Origin: an uncultured Clostridia bacterium
GTDB taxonomy: Bacteria > Bacillota > Clostridia > Christensenellales > CALVMC01
Direction of reading: 5' to 3'
Length of the DNA: 54,734 nucleotides
Assembly: GCA_944342015.1 (NCBI GenBank)
Contig: CALVMC010000008.1
Coordinates: 1 to 54,734, forward strand
Shown: one piece after another, positions 7,836-16,344 of the stretch
Numbering within the stretch: the stretch's first letter is position 1
Layout of the letters: the number at the start of each line of letters is the position of its first letter
Position numbers and translations under genes: made by a program
The notes under the pieces: generated by a model
What the model was told of the DNA's origin: nothing
What the model saw: only the letters and a program-made list of their open reading frames with translations
Database searches by the model: none

Positions 7836-8458
7836 AGAAAGGGAAATTAGTGACATTCGAAGGCGGAGACGGAGCAGGAAAATCCACCCAGTTAAAACTT
7901 CTGAAAGATTATCTGGAAAAAGAAAAAATAGAATTCATATTTACGAGAGAACCCGGCGGTACCGAAGTATCGGAAAAAATAAGAAAAATATTAAAGAGCA
8001 AAGAAAACATGATATGCGCAGAATGCGAAACCCTTTTATATGCCGCCGCCCGTGCAGAACTTGTAAACGAAATAATACTCCCTGCACTCAATGAAGGCAA
8101 AACGGTTATATGCGACAGGTTTATCGACTCTTCCCTTGCCTATCAAGGGCGGGCACGGGGATTGGGCGAAGAAGCGGTACTTAAAGCCAACGAACTTGCT
8201 TTAAAAGGACTCAAACCCGATTTGACGTTTTTTCTGGATATCGAACCCGATGTATCTTTTAAAAGGAAAGGCGGAGCCGACGGAGACGACAGACTGGAAA
8301 ACGAAGGTGAAACCTTCCATCGAAAGATATATGAATGTTATATAAATCTTGCGGAACAGGAAAAAGAAAGAATATATAAACTTAACGCAACTCAAAAGCC
8401 CGAAAAGATACACGAAGAGATTATTCAAACATTAAAGGAAAGAAAAATAATTGATTAA
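7832..8458 (+). CDS. tmk: thymidylate kinase
   Basis: Phosphorylates dTMP to dTDP. It is 208 aa with the P-loop FEGGDGAGKST at residues 9-19, the FTREPGGTEVSEKIR region near 38-52, and DRFIDSSLAYQGRARGLG (DR motif and lid) near 92-109. It overlaps the preceding decarboxylase gene by 4 nt and the following holB by 8 nt, so the three are one transcription unit. Confidence 0.96.
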   Translation: MKKGKLVTFEGGDGAGKSTQLKLLKDYLEKEKIEFIFTREPGGTEVSEKIRKILKSKENMICAECETLLYAAARAELVNEIILPALNEGKTVICDRFIDSSLAYQGRARGLGEEAVLKANELALKGLKPDLTFFLDIEPDVSFKRKGGADGDDRLENEGETFHRKIYECYINLAEQEKERIYKLNATQKPEKIHEEIIQTLKERKIID

Positions 8459-9404
8459 ATACATTAACGCCTTAAAGAACAGTAAGGCGTTTAAAATTAT
8501 AGAAAACGACATAAATAATGACACGCTGTCGCACGCATATATGCTTATAAGCGAAGACGACGAAGCGCTTGAAAGTTTACGCACTTTGATTGCGTTGCGT
8601 TTATATTGCGAAAACTGCTGTACCGTGTGCAGAAAATGCACTCAGATAATTAACGGAAACTGTCCCGATATACTTGAAGTTACCGATGAAAAATCGATAG
8701 GAGTCGGTAAAATAGAAACCGCACTCGATTTTGCATACTTAACCCCTACCGAAGACGAATTCAAAACGGTATTTATATTAAATGCGCAAAGAATGACGCT
8801 GCAAGCGCAGAACAAATTTCTGAAAACCCTCGAAGAACCGCAGGACGGAGTGGTAATAATTCTTACCGTCGATAATGAAAACAAATTATTGAATACAATA
8901 AAATCACGGTGCAAAAAGATAAAACTCGAATTATTTCCTAAGGAAGTAATAGTTAACGAACTTGTCGGAAATTACTCTGAAAGTCAGAAAGAAGAAGCCG
9001 CAGAAAGCGCAGAAGGTCTGATTACGAGAGCGCAGGAACTTCTGTCCGAAAGCAAAGCGGAAGAGATAATCGAGGCACTTATAATGCTTAAAAGCAGCAA
9101 AGACGTCCTTAAAGTATCCACCCTTGACATATGGAATAATTTAAACGACGCCTTGGATATGCTCGAAATGGTTTTTTGTGATATAATGTACATAATAAAC
9201 GGAATGAAAAACAGCGTAAGGAACAGAAAAAAAACCGAAAAACTGTTAAAACTATCCGAAATATACAGTAACGAAAGCATAGTTAATATAGATACGGAAA
9301 TTAATAAATGCAGAGAAAAACTGATACTTAACTGTAATCCCATAACAGTGCTGGAAGGTTTGTTATTCAAAATATTGGAGGTAAATTATCTATGCCGGAA
9401 ATAG
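8451..9404 (+). CDS. holB: DNA polymerase III delta' subunit
   Basis: Clamp-loader subunit of 317 aa. A zinc-finger-like cysteine cluster (CENCCTVCRKC, then a further Cys) lies at about residues 45-65, and the sensor-1 segment TLEEPQDGVVIILTVDN with IKSRCKK at about 120-150. The Walker A motif is absent, as expected for delta'. I start at the TTG at 8451, overlapping tmk, with AAAGGAA upstream; no better start is visible. The C-terminal third diverges from well-known homologues. It overlaps ricT by 13 nt. Confidence 0.88.
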   Translation: MIKYINALKNSKAFKIIENDINNDTLSHAYMLISEDDEALESLRTLIALRLYCENCCTVCRKCTQIINGNCPDILEVTDEKSIGVGKIETALDFAYLTPTEDEFKTVFILNAQRMTLQAQNKFLKTLEEPQDGVVIILTVDNENKLLNTIKSRCKKIKLELFPKEVIVNELVGNYSESQKEEAAESAEGLITRAQELLSESKAEEIIEALIMLKSSKDVLKVSTLDIWNNLNDALDMLEMVFCDIMYIINGMKNSVRNRKKTEKLLKLSEIYSNESIVNIDTEINKCREKLILNCNPITVLEGLLFKILEVNYLCRK

Positions 9405-10252
9405 TAGGCGTAAAACTTAAACACTCGAAAATTTATTATTTCAGTCCTAACGATATAGAATTCAAAGAAGGCGACGGTGTAATAGTGGAAACTTCTTTCG
9501 GAACGGAATACGGAAAAGTAGCCGTAAAAAACAAAGAAGTCGACGAAAGCGAAATTAAAGAACCTTTAAAACCCGTTCTGAGGAAGGCGACCGAAGAAGA
9601 CGAAAAACAATTGGAAAAGATAGCCGAAAAGAATAAATCGGCTTACGAAACAACCCTTAAAAAGCTGGAAAAGGCCGATTTGGGAATGAAACTCGTAAAT
9701 GTGGAATATTCCTTCGATATGAACAAGCTTACGATATACTTTACCGCCGAAGGAAGAGTTGATTTCAGAGAACTCGTAAAAGAACTTGCCTCCACATTCA
9801 GAGTAAGGATAGAACTCAGACAAATTTATGAAAGAGACGATATCCGTCAGCGTGGCGCACTTGCCGTATGCGGAAGACCGTGCTGCTGTATAACAAGAAA
9901 CGGCGATGCGGAAAAGGTATCCGTAAAAATGGCAAAAATGCAAGGACTGTCCCCTAACCCCGCAAAAATAAGCGGAAACTGCGGAAAACTCATGTGCTGT
10001 CTTGCATATGAAAACGATTACTATTCGTCAATATACAAAAAGATGCCGAAAAACAATTCGACGGTTAAAACTCCCGACGGCGACGGAACGGTATGTGGTC
10101 TCGATATGTTGAAACAGCAGGTCAAAGTGAAATTAGGCTCGGAAGACGGAAGTATAGAAATAAAGACTTATAACCTCGAAGACCTTAAAGTTCAATCTGT
10201 ACAGGAGGAAATAAAAGACAGCGATATAACGCTCGAAGAAAACGATTATTGA
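9392..10252 (+). CDS. ricT: PSP1-domain protein (RicT/YaaT-like)
   Basis: A 286-aa protein with an N-terminal PSP1 domain (GVKLKHSKIYYF and GDGVIVETSFGTEYGKV). A cysteine-rich core, CGRPCCC near residue 168 and GNCGKLMCC near 205, holds the cluster ligands. In Bacillus, RicT forms the [4Fe-4S]-containing Y-complex with RicA and RicF, which stimulates RNA processing by RNase Y. It has the same position after holB here. A good GGAGG precedes the ATG inside the holB end. Confidence 0.9.
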   Translation: MPEIVGVKLKHSKIYYFSPNDIEFKEGDGVIVETSFGTEYGKVAVKNKEVDESEIKEPLKPVLRKATEEDEKQLEKIAEKNKSAYETTLKKLEKADLGMKLVNVEYSFDMNKLTIYFTAEGRVDFRELVKELASTFRVRIELRQIYERDDIRQRGALAVCGRPCCCITRNGDAEKVSVKMAKMQGLSPNPAKISGNCGKLMCCLAYENDYYSSIYKKMPKNNSTVKTPDGDGTVCGLDMLKQQVKVKLGSEDGSIEIKTYNLEDLKVQSVQEEIKDSDITLEENDY

Positions 10253-10320
10253 TTAAAATATCGTAATATAAAATTTTTGTAATAATTGCCAATAAATTAA
10301 CATAATTTAGAAGAAAAGTA

Positions 10321-10349
10321 TTGTTTTTTAACATAAGTTATGTTAAAAT
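10321..10349 (+). promoter_or_regulatory. ferredoxin promoter overlapped by a perfect palindrome
   Basis: TTGTTT (10321-10326), 17-nt spacer, TAAAAT (10344-10349). The spacer is occupied by an 11-bp-arm palindrome: TTTTAACATAA (10326-10336), a central G, and the exact complement (10338-10348). A dimeric repressor bound there would block polymerase. It does not match the Rex, PerR or FNR consensus sequences I know well enough to assign one. Confidence 0.6.
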
Positions 10350-10389
10350 AGTATTATAAATTTATTAATAACAATTAAGGAGAAGAATT

Positions 10390-10560
10390 ATGGCTTACAA
10401 AATTAACGATGATTGTATCAGTTGCGGTTCCTGCGCAAGTCAGTGCCCTGTTGAAGCTATCTCAGAAGGAGACGGCAAATATGTTATCGACCCCGATAAA
10501 TGTATCAGTTGCGGAGCTTGTGCAAGTCAATGCCCGGTAAACACAATATCGGAAGAATAA
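10390..10560 (+). CDS. 2[4Fe-4S] ferredoxin, clostridial type
   Basis: A 56-aa electron carrier. Two CxxCxxCxxxCP motifs are seen: CISCGSCASQCP at residues 9-20 and CISCGACASQCP at 38-49. They are near-identical, as expected from the internal duplication of this family. AAGGAG lies 7 nt before the ATG. It is monocistronic, with its own promoter and a strong terminator right after. It is a likely partner of HydABC, NfnAB and pyruvate-ferredoxin oxidoreductase (the last not in the window). Confidence 0.96.
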   Translation: MAYKINDDCISCGSCASQCPVEAISEGDGKYVIDPDKCISCGACASQCPVNTISEE

Positions 10561-10580
10561 TCAATTACATAATTTTTCAT

Positions 10581-10608
10581 AAAAAACCGCCTTTCAAGGC
10601 GGTTTTTT
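10581..10608. terminator. intrinsic terminator after the ferredoxin gene
   Basis: Stem AAAAAACCGCCT (10581-10592) and complement (10597-10608) with a TTCA tetraloop and a run of six T, 20 nt after the ferredoxin stop. Confidence 0.92.
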
Positions 10609-10713
10609 ACTTTATAAGGCGGATTTAATAAAAAATCCTTGCAATTATAAAAGATATTTATTATAATAGCCTTGTTTAAGACATAATTCATTTAAATTTC
10701 CCGAGGTGTAAAT

Positions 10714-10944
10714 ATGAAATCGATTGCCGTCACAATGAACAAAGCGGAATCCGTTAAAAATTTTGTCGAAATAGTAAACAAATATCCTTACGATATCGAT
10801 TTGCGTTCGGGCAGATATGTAGTTAACGCAAAATCCGAACTCGGCGTATTCAGTTTAGATTTCAGCAGCAACCTCGTACTCGAAATATATAATGATTCCT
10901 GCGACGATTTAATCAGCGAACTTTCCCGTTACATAGTAAGCTGA
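10714..10944 (+). CDS. HPr-like protein lacking the active-site histidine
   Basis: A 76-aa protein that aligns with HPr of the phosphotransferase system from the VNKYPYDIDLRSGRYVVNAKS region onward. Counting back from NKY, the phosphorylatable His15 of HPr corresponds to Lys10 here. The Ser46 region (KSIMGVMSLG in Bacillus) is kept as KSELGVFSLD, so Ser41 matches the HprK target. It cannot carry PTS phosphate; a regulatory (Crh-like) role is an inference. A GAGGTG ribosome site precedes the ATG. hprK lies about 1 kb away on the other strand, and DUF4364 follows after 16 nt. Confidence 0.8.
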   Translation: MKSIAVTMNKAESVKNFVEIVNKYPYDIDLRSGRYVVNAKSELGVFSLDFSSNLVLEIYNDSCDDLISELSRYIVS

Positions 10945-10960
10945 TTAGGATTATCCGATT

Positions 10961-11491
10961 ATGTTCAACGACCCGATAGTAAATAAACTTATACTTCTTT
11001 TCGTTTTGGAAAAGATGGAAATCCCGCTCTCCGAAGAAAGTCTTTTGAATGTCTGTTCGTCTTACAACAAATGGATACCTTATATAAATTGCAGACAAGC
11101 TATATTTGAACTCATAGAAGTAGGATTTATTCAACCGACCAGAAAAGGAAAAGAAGCGAATTATAAACTAACAAACGACGGAATAAATTGTTTATCCAAA
11201 TTCTTTACCCGTATCCCCTCTTCGTACAGAAAGGAAATAACCGAATATTGCAGAGACAATATGCTTGACCTTAAAAGAAGTCAGGAATTCAAGGCGGATT
11301 ATTTTCAGAATGCGGACGGCAGTTATACTGTTTGGCTTGCGATAAAGGACGCTGCAAGCCTTCCCATATTCGAGCTCAAATTCAATGTTCAAACAAGAGA
11401 CGACGCAAAAAGAATTTATAAAAAATGGAGAAATAAAGCCCTTCCGTTATATGAGATAATTTATGATTATCTTGTCGTATCCGACGAATAA
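10961..11491 (+). CDS. DUF4364 family protein, winged-helix-like
   Basis: A 176-aa cytosolic protein of a family common in Clostridia, with no settled function. Residues 1-85 read as a helical winged-helix module (KLILLFVLEKMEIPLSEESL, then KGKEANYKLTNDGINCL), and the C-terminal half is a mixed alpha/beta domain. It is probably co-transcribed with the HPr-like gene 16 nt upstream; TTAGGA is a modest ribosome site. Recognition is from family memory, not a search. Confidence 0.75.
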   Translation: MFNDPIVNKLILLFVLEKMEIPLSEESLLNVCSSYNKWIPYINCRQAIFELIEVGFIQPTRKGKEANYKLTNDGINCLSKFFTRIPSSYRKEITEYCRDNMLDLKRSQEFKADYFQNADGSYTVWLAIKDAASLPIFELKFNVQTRDDAKRIYKKWRNKALPLYEIIYDYLVVSDE

Positions 11492-11519
11492 AAAACATTG
11501 AATAAAATCAAATAACATA

Positions 11520-11587
11520 ATTAAAATTATTAAATAAACCGACTTTATCGAAATTAAAATTATTATTAATAAACCAACCTTATCAAT
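11520..11587. repeat. imperfect tandem repeat, about 34 nt x 2
   Basis: Two AT-rich copies (11520-11552 and 11553-11587) share AATTAAAATTATT, AATAAACC and CTTATC. They fill the gap between the DUF4364 and TSCPD genes. No coding content. Confidence 0.6.
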
Positions 11588-11610
11588 AAAATTTATCAAA
11601 GGAGCAAATT

Positions 11611-11871
11611 ATGCGTTATAAAACGAACGGAACATGTTCAAGAGAAATAGAGTTTGAAATTGAAAACGGAATAGTAAAAAAAGTTCTATTCAAAGGCGGA
11701 TGTGCGGGAAACACTCAGGGAGTAGCCCGTCTTGCCGAAAACAGACCGGTTGACGAAGTAATAGAAAACCTCAGCGGAATAATGTGCCGTAACGGAACAT
11801 CCTGTCCCGACCAGCTTGCAAAAGCATTAAAGGAATACAAAGAAAAAGGCGAATCAGCTTTCGAAGCCTGA
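11611..11871 (+). CDS. TSCPD domain protein (TIGR03905-like)
   Basis: An 86-aa protein equivalent to the small TSCPD domain found at the C-terminus of some B12-dependent ribonucleotide reductases, here stand-alone. Four Cys are conserved in position: NGTCSREIEF, FKGGCAGNTQG, GIMCRNG and TSCPDQLAKAL, which suggests metal or cluster binding. Stand-alone members have no established function. A strong AAAGGAG precedes the ATG. Its 3' end overlaps the convergent hprK gene by 18 nt. Confidence 0.85.
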   Translation: MRYKTNGTCSREIEFEIENGIVKKVLFKGGCAGNTQGVARLAENRPVDEVIENLSGIMCRNGTSCPDQLAKALKEYKEKGESAFEA

Positions 11872-12813
11872 CGCCCATTCTTTTTTGACTTTTTCGTCGA
11901 GAACGGCTGCGGAATTGTAGCCTAATTTTCTGAGATAAAAATTTCTTGCGGCAACTTCGATAACGATAGCAAGGTTTCTTCCGGGAATTACGGGAATTGT
12001 AATTTTCGGAATTTTTATACCCATAATTTCAGTATATTTAATATCCTTCCCGAGTCTTTCGTATTCTTTATCTTGTTCCCATTTTACAAGTTCGACGGCG
12101 ATATCGATTTTTTTATTGAAAAGAATGGAGCCTATCCCGAACATTCTTCTGACATCTATAATCCCCACCCCTCTTATTTCCATAAAAAACCTTATACTTT
12201 CGGGAGCGGTACCGATAATCTCGTCTTTGATTTTTTTCATAATGACAACATCGTCCGCAACTAATCTGTGTCCTCTGTGGACAAGTTCCAAAGCAGTCTC
12301 GCTTTTACCTATACCGCTTTTTCCGTTGATAAGAACCCCTATACCGTTGACATCTATGAGAACTCCGTGGGTATTGCATACAGGAGCAAGCAATTTGTTA
12401 AGATATTCGGTTAAATCGTTTACGAGTTCAAAGGTTCTTTTAGGCGATACCAAAAGCGGAACGTTGTTCATTCTCGCAGCATTGAGCATTTCGCTGAAAG
12501 GCTCAACCCCCCTTGCGACAATAACGCAGGGTACTTTTTGGGAAAAGAGTTTATCGAGCGCTTCTATTCTGTTTTCAACAGAAAGAGATTTAAGATAATA
12601 AGTTTCCGCATTGCCTATTGCCTGAATTCTTGTATTTTCAAAATAGTCTGAAAAACCGGCAAGTAAAAGTCCGGGCCTGTTTATCGTGACAGTGGAAAAA
12701 GTAATATACTCGTTATCCGAGCGGTACAGTATTTCAAGTCCGTTTTCTTTGGCAAAATCATCAATAAGTACTTTTTCCGTAATCTCTTCTTCGACAGAAT
12801 TTCTTTTATCCAT
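11854..12813 (-). CDS. hprK: HPr kinase/phosphorylase
   Basis: A bifunctional enzyme that phosphorylates and dephosphorylates HPr at Ser46, the sensor of carbon catabolite control. It is about 319 aa. The P-loop INGKSGIGKSETALELV lies near residue 155, HRLVADDVV follows, and the signature EIRGVGIIDVRRMFG lies near 205. The frame permits a TTG at 12825, but the ATG at 12813 has GGGGGAG just upstream and is preferred. It overlaps the upstream HAD gene by 8 nt. A target candidate, the HPr-like protein at 10714-10944, is close by. Confidence 0.94.
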   Translation of the reverse strand: MDKRNSVEEEITEKVLIDDFAKENGLEILYRSDNEYITFSTVTINRPGLLLAGFSDYFENTRIQAIGNAETYYLKSLSVENRIEALDKLFSQKVPCVIVARGVEPFSEMLNAARMNNVPLLVSPKRTFELVNDLTEYLNKLLAPVCNTHGVLIDVNGIGVLINGKSGIGKSETALELVHRGHRLVADDVVIMKKIKDEIIGTAPESIRFFMEIRGVGIIDVRRMFGIGSILFNKKIDIAVELVKWEQDKEYERLGKDIKYTEIMGIKIPKITIPVIPGRNLAIVIEVAARNFYLRKLGYNSAAVLDEKVKKEWASGFES

Positions 12814-13630
12814 TATCTCCCCCAAGGCAATATTTTTCTATAATTAATGCGACTCCGTCTTCGTTATTGCTTTTTGTCACAACATCGCATATTTCTTTAA
12901 GTTTGTCTTCGGCATTATTTACCGCAACTTTGAGACCGCAATAGTCCATAAGCTGAATATCGTTACCCGAATCCCCTACAGCAATAATTTCTTCTTTTTT
13001 TATTCCGTACTTATCGGCATACCATTTAACAGCGTTACCTTTTCCGCCGTTAATATCTACTATTTCCATTATATTTTTAGAACTGTTATTTATAATAAAA
13101 TTTTTTCCGTATTTTTTATTGTAGTATTCGAGATTACTTTTCAACTTATCTTCTTCGTTCATTATAACGAGTTTTATAGGTTTTATTTTTCTTTTGACTA
13201 TATAATCTGAAAGATTTTCGCCCGTAACTATAAAATCGATTTTACAGACCTTTCCGTAAACATCGGAATAAGGATTTTCTTCTTTTATATAACAATTATC
13301 GTTATCGTCGTAAAGCTGAATTATTTCATTTCTTTTTTCTGCTATTTTTAAAAGTTTAACTATATTATTAAAGTCAAGATACTTGATTAAAAGAGGCTTG
13401 CCCGTACCTATATCGAATATAGCCGAACCCTGATAAAAAATAGACTCTCCGGATATACCGAGATTTTCTATAATTTCCTTAGCGGCTTTAAACATTCTGC
13501 CGGTTGCAAGAATAACTCTGCCCCCTGCATTTTTGTAATTATTCACGGCTTCTATGGTTCTTTTGGAAACGGTAAGGTCATCTCTCAACAAAGTTCCGTC
13601 ACAGTCTAATGCTAAAAGTTTATATTTCAT
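12806..13630 (-). CDS. HAD-superfamily hydrolase, Cof type
   Basis: About 274 aa. Motif I is LDCDGTLLRDDLTVS at the N-terminus; motif II lies in RVILATGR; motif IV is GDSGNDIQLMDYCG near residue 225. Between them is the C2-type cap domain of the Cof family, which dephosphorylates small sugar phosphates or cofactors such as FMN and pyridoxal phosphate; the substrate cannot be read. The ATG at 13630 is preferred to the upstream in-frame TTG at 13636. It is the first of two overlapping genes with hprK. Confidence 0.85.
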   Translation of the reverse strand: MKYKLLALDCDGTLLRDDLTVSKRTIEAVNNYKNAGGRVILATGRMFKAAKEIIENLGISGESIFYQGSAIFDIGTGKPLLIKYLDFNNIVKLLKIAEKRNEIIQLYDDNDNCYIKEENPYSDVYGKVCKIDFIVTGENLSDYIVKRKIKPIKLVIMNEEDKLKSNLEYYNKKYGKNFIINNSSKNIMEIVDINGGKGNAVKWYADKYGIKKEEIIAVGDSGNDIQLMDYCGLKVAVNNAEDKLKEICDVVTKSNNEDGVALIIEKYCLGGDNG

Positions 13631-13722
13631 AATCAAATCACTTTATAAAGTTAATTATAATATATAACCGAAATATTTTCAATAGTATTTAAACCTTATT
13701 TAATAAAATATAAATATTATTT

Positions 13723-15549
13723 TTACTTTTTATCGTTGAAATGATTAAAAACATTCAAGGCAATAGGAGCCGTAAGTTTTCCTTTCAATATAAGTTCTTC
13801 GACGGAAGCCTTTTTTATATTTTCGATATTTTTAAAAACACCGAACAGTTTTTTTGCTCTTTCTTTTCCTATCCCCTTGATTTTGGTAAGTTCGGAAGCA
13901 GTCTGCCTGTCAAGTCTTAATTTTCTGTGATAGGTTATAGCGAATCTGTGAGCTTCGTCTCTTATTCTTTGCAGAAGTTTAATCCCTTCGCTATCGATAG
14001 GCAGAATAAAAGGTTTTTCCGAGCGTGGCATATAAACTTCCTCATATCTTTTTGCAAGACTGATAATTTCGGAGTCGATACCCTCTTCGTTTAAAGCTTC
14101 CAAAGCGTATTTGAGCTGACCTTTTCCGCCGTCTACGACGATTAGGTCGGGCATTTTTTTAAAGCTGATGTCTTCACCTTTTTTAAATCTTTCGAATCTT
14201 CTTACGAGAACTTCTTTCATACATTCGAAATCGTTGTTTCCCGCAACGGTTTTTATTTTAAATCTTCTGTACATATTCTTGTCAGCCTTTCCGTTTGTGA
14301 AAACTACCATTGAAGCAACCTTATCGGTACCGCTTATGTGAGAGATATCGTAACATTCCATTCTCTCGGGAATTTTTTTAAGTGAAAGATTATCTTTAAG
14401 CTGATTCAATGCACCTTGCGTCATATTATATTTTCTTTTTTCTTCGCTCTGAGATTTCACAAGATAATCGGTAGCATTACTGTAAGCCATATCGCAAAGC
14501 TGTTTTCTTATTCCCTGATGAGGATTAACAATGTTAACCTTTTTCCCTTTTAATTTAGATAAATAACTTTCTATCTCACCAAGATTTTCGGTATCGGTAT
14601 TTACGATTATTTCGTCTGTCTGAATTTGGGAAGAAGAATAATACTGCATCAAAAAACTTTCGAAAGCGCCGTTTAAAGAAAGATTGACTTCGTCGAGTAC
14701 GAATTTATCGCCGCCCAGAAGTTTTCCCCCTCTTACCATAAGGACGGAAACAACGCTGTGGAATCCGCTCGAAGCAAGGGCGATAACATCGATATTAAGA
14801 TCTTTCGGGACATTTGCGATCTGCTGCCTTACGAGTTTATCGAGTACTTTAAGTTTTTCTTTATAATACAAAGCGAGTTCGAACTCTTCCCTGTCTGCCG
14901 CCTCTTTCATTTTCTCTTCCAATTCCGCTTTTATTTCCTTATCGTTACCGCCTAGAAAATCGGTCATTTTTTTAACGGTATCCATATATTCCTGTTCCGA
15001 AACATTTCCTGAGCAAGGAGCTTTGCATCTGCCTATATGAAAGTTCAGACAAGGTCTGTGATTTTTAGGAATTTTATCCATATCGAGATTGCATGTTCTG
15101 AGTCCGAAAGCTGCGCTTATAAGATCCTGAATTTCCCGTGCGCTTATACCCACCATATAAGGGCCGAAATATTTTGACCCGTCTGCAACAAGTCTTCTGC
15201 AAACTTCGGGCTTTGGAAATTTTTTCTTCAAATTAATTTTAATAAAAGGATATTCTTTATCGTCTTTGAGAAGTATGTTATAAGGAGGTTTGTGTTTTTT
15301 GATTAAATTATTTTCGAGAACGAGAGCTTCTATTTCGTTATTTGTTATAATATAATCGAAATCGACGACTTTACTCATTAAAGTCGAAACTTTCTGCGTT
15401 CTGTTCGCTTGTTTTTGGAAATATTGTTTAACTCTGTTTTTTAAAACCTTGGCTTTGCCGATATAAAGAATATTACGGTCTGCGTCGTACATAATATAGC
15501 AGCCGCTTTTTTCAGGCAAAAGTTTGAGTTTTTCTTTTAAATCCGCCAT
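13723..15549 (-). CDS. uvrC: excinuclease ABC subunit C
   Basis: Nuclease of nucleotide excision repair, making both incisions around a lesion together with UvrA and UvrB (not in the window). It is 608 aa with an N-terminal GIY-YIG domain (GCYIMYDADRNILYIGKAK, residues 16-34), a Cys cluster near 150-180, a UvrB-binding UVR domain near 200-235, and a C-terminal RNase H-like and helix-hairpin-helix region (LTKIKGIGKERAKKLFG). No clear ribosome site precedes the ATG. A TATAAT and TATAAA lie upstream, so it may have its own promoter. Confidence 0.95.
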   Translation of the reverse strand: MADLKEKLKLLPEKSGCYIMYDADRNILYIGKAKVLKNRVKQYFQKQANRTQKVSTLMSKVVDFDYIITNNEIEALVLENNLIKKHKPPYNILLKDDKEYPFIKINLKKKFPKPEVCRRLVADGSKYFGPYMVGISAREIQDLISAAFGLRTCNLDMDKIPKNHRPCLNFHIGRCKAPCSGNVSEQEYMDTVKKMTDFLGGNDKEIKAELEEKMKEAADREEFELALYYKEKLKVLDKLVRQQIANVPKDLNIDVIALASSGFHSVVSVLMVRGGKLLGGDKFVLDEVNLSLNGAFESFLMQYYSSSQIQTDEIIVNTDTENLGEIESYLSKLKGKKVNIVNPHQGIRKQLCDMAYSNATDYLVKSQSEEKRKYNMTQGALNQLKDNLSLKKIPERMECYDISHISGTDKVASMVVFTNGKADKNMYRRFKIKTVAGNNDFECMKEVLVRRFERFKKGEDISFKKMPDLIVVDGGKGQLKYALEALNEEGIDSEIISLAKRYEEVYMPRSEKPFILPIDSEGIKLLQRIRDEAHRFAITYHRKLRLDRQTASELTKIKGIGKERAKKLFGVFKNIENIKKASVEELILKGKLTAPIALNVFNHFNDKK

Positions 15550-15629
15550 AGCATACCGAATGATAATTTTATAAAAATATTATAAACCAAACGGATAAAA
15601 GTGTAAACAGAGAAAAATAAAAATTTTCT

Positions 15630-15956
15630 TTATGCGATACCGAGATACTTTATCCCCGTATCCATCATATCGTAAATGCTGTTATTGCAAACATAGTAAA
15701 AAATTACCTTACCTTCCCTTCTGTAATCCACAAGATCGAAATTTTTAAGATATTTAAGCTGATGTGAAACTGTACTTTGACTTATTTCCAGAATCGAAGA
15801 AATATCGCCTACGCACATTTCGCTTATGGAAAGAAGGGAAAGAATTCTTATTCTCGTTATATCGGAAAAGACGCTGAAAAATTCCGCCATTTCCGAAAGC
15901 TGCGAAAATTTAGGCATATAGCTTTTAATAATTTTACTGTCATAATAATTAATCAT
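15630..15956 (-). CDS. ArsR-family transcriptional regulator
   Basis: A 108-aa winged-helix repressor. The recognition helix is SQSTVSHQLKYLKNFDLV (about 68-85), followed by the wing YRREGKVIFYYV. The alpha-3 metal motif ELCVCDL is degenerate (EMCVGDIS: one Cys kept, the second replaced by Gly), so a classical arsenic/cadmium site is not intact. It has a GGGAGGG ribosome site and its own promoter. The divergent gene at 16084 encodes a tiny membrane protein and is a candidate target. Confidence 0.88.
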   Translation of the reverse strand: MINYYDSKIIKSYMPKFSQLSEMAEFFSVFSDITRIRILSLLSISEMCVGDISSILEISQSTVSHQLKYLKNFDLVDYRREGKVIFYYVCNNSIYDMMDTGIKYLGIA

Positions 15957-15983
15957 AAAACCCTCCCGTAAACCTGTAAATAA

Positions 15984-16012
15984 ATTATAAGTTTTTTAAA
16001 AAAATTAAGCAA
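15984..16012 (-). promoter_or_regulatory. promoter of the ArsR gene
   Basis: Minus-strand TTGCTT (16007-16012), 17-nt spacer, TATAAT (15984-15989). It gives a short leader of about 20 nt. Confidence 0.65.
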
Positions 16013-16083
16013 TTAAGTCACAATTCCGAATTTGTTGCATATTGTAGAAAAGAACGGAAATTTAATATATTTGGAGGAAAACG

Positions 16084-16269
16084 ATGTTTGAAAACAATTG
16101 GCTTGTATTTCTTTTGATAATGATGCTTGTTTTGAACACTGACGGAAACGGAATAAGCGCAAACGACGCATGTATATTTACCTTTTTGATTTTCGGAATG
16201 GTAATGTGCCAGAACAAGAACTGTTCGGCAGACTCAAATCTTACGACTGCAAGTTGTTTGGGAATTTAA
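16084..16269 (+). CDS. small membrane protein, unknown
   Basis: 61 aa, not recognised. One hydrophobic segment lies at residues 5-18 (WLVFLLIMMLVLN) and a second at about 29-40 (ACIFTFLIFGMV), then a short polar tail with three Cys (MCQNKNC, SCLGI). A strong GGAGG 6 nt before the ATG supports expression. It is divergent from the ArsR gene with 127 nt between them, so regulation by that protein is possible. Nothing follows it on the same strand. Confidence 0.6.
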   Translation: MFENNWLVFLLIMMLVLNTDGNGISANDACIFTFLIFGMVMCQNKNCSADSNLTTASCLGI

Positions 16270-16344
16270 TAATACATAAAATTTCGAATTAATTAATCTA
16301 ATAACTGTAAAATATTGAAAATAATCAATATCGATTACTTATAC

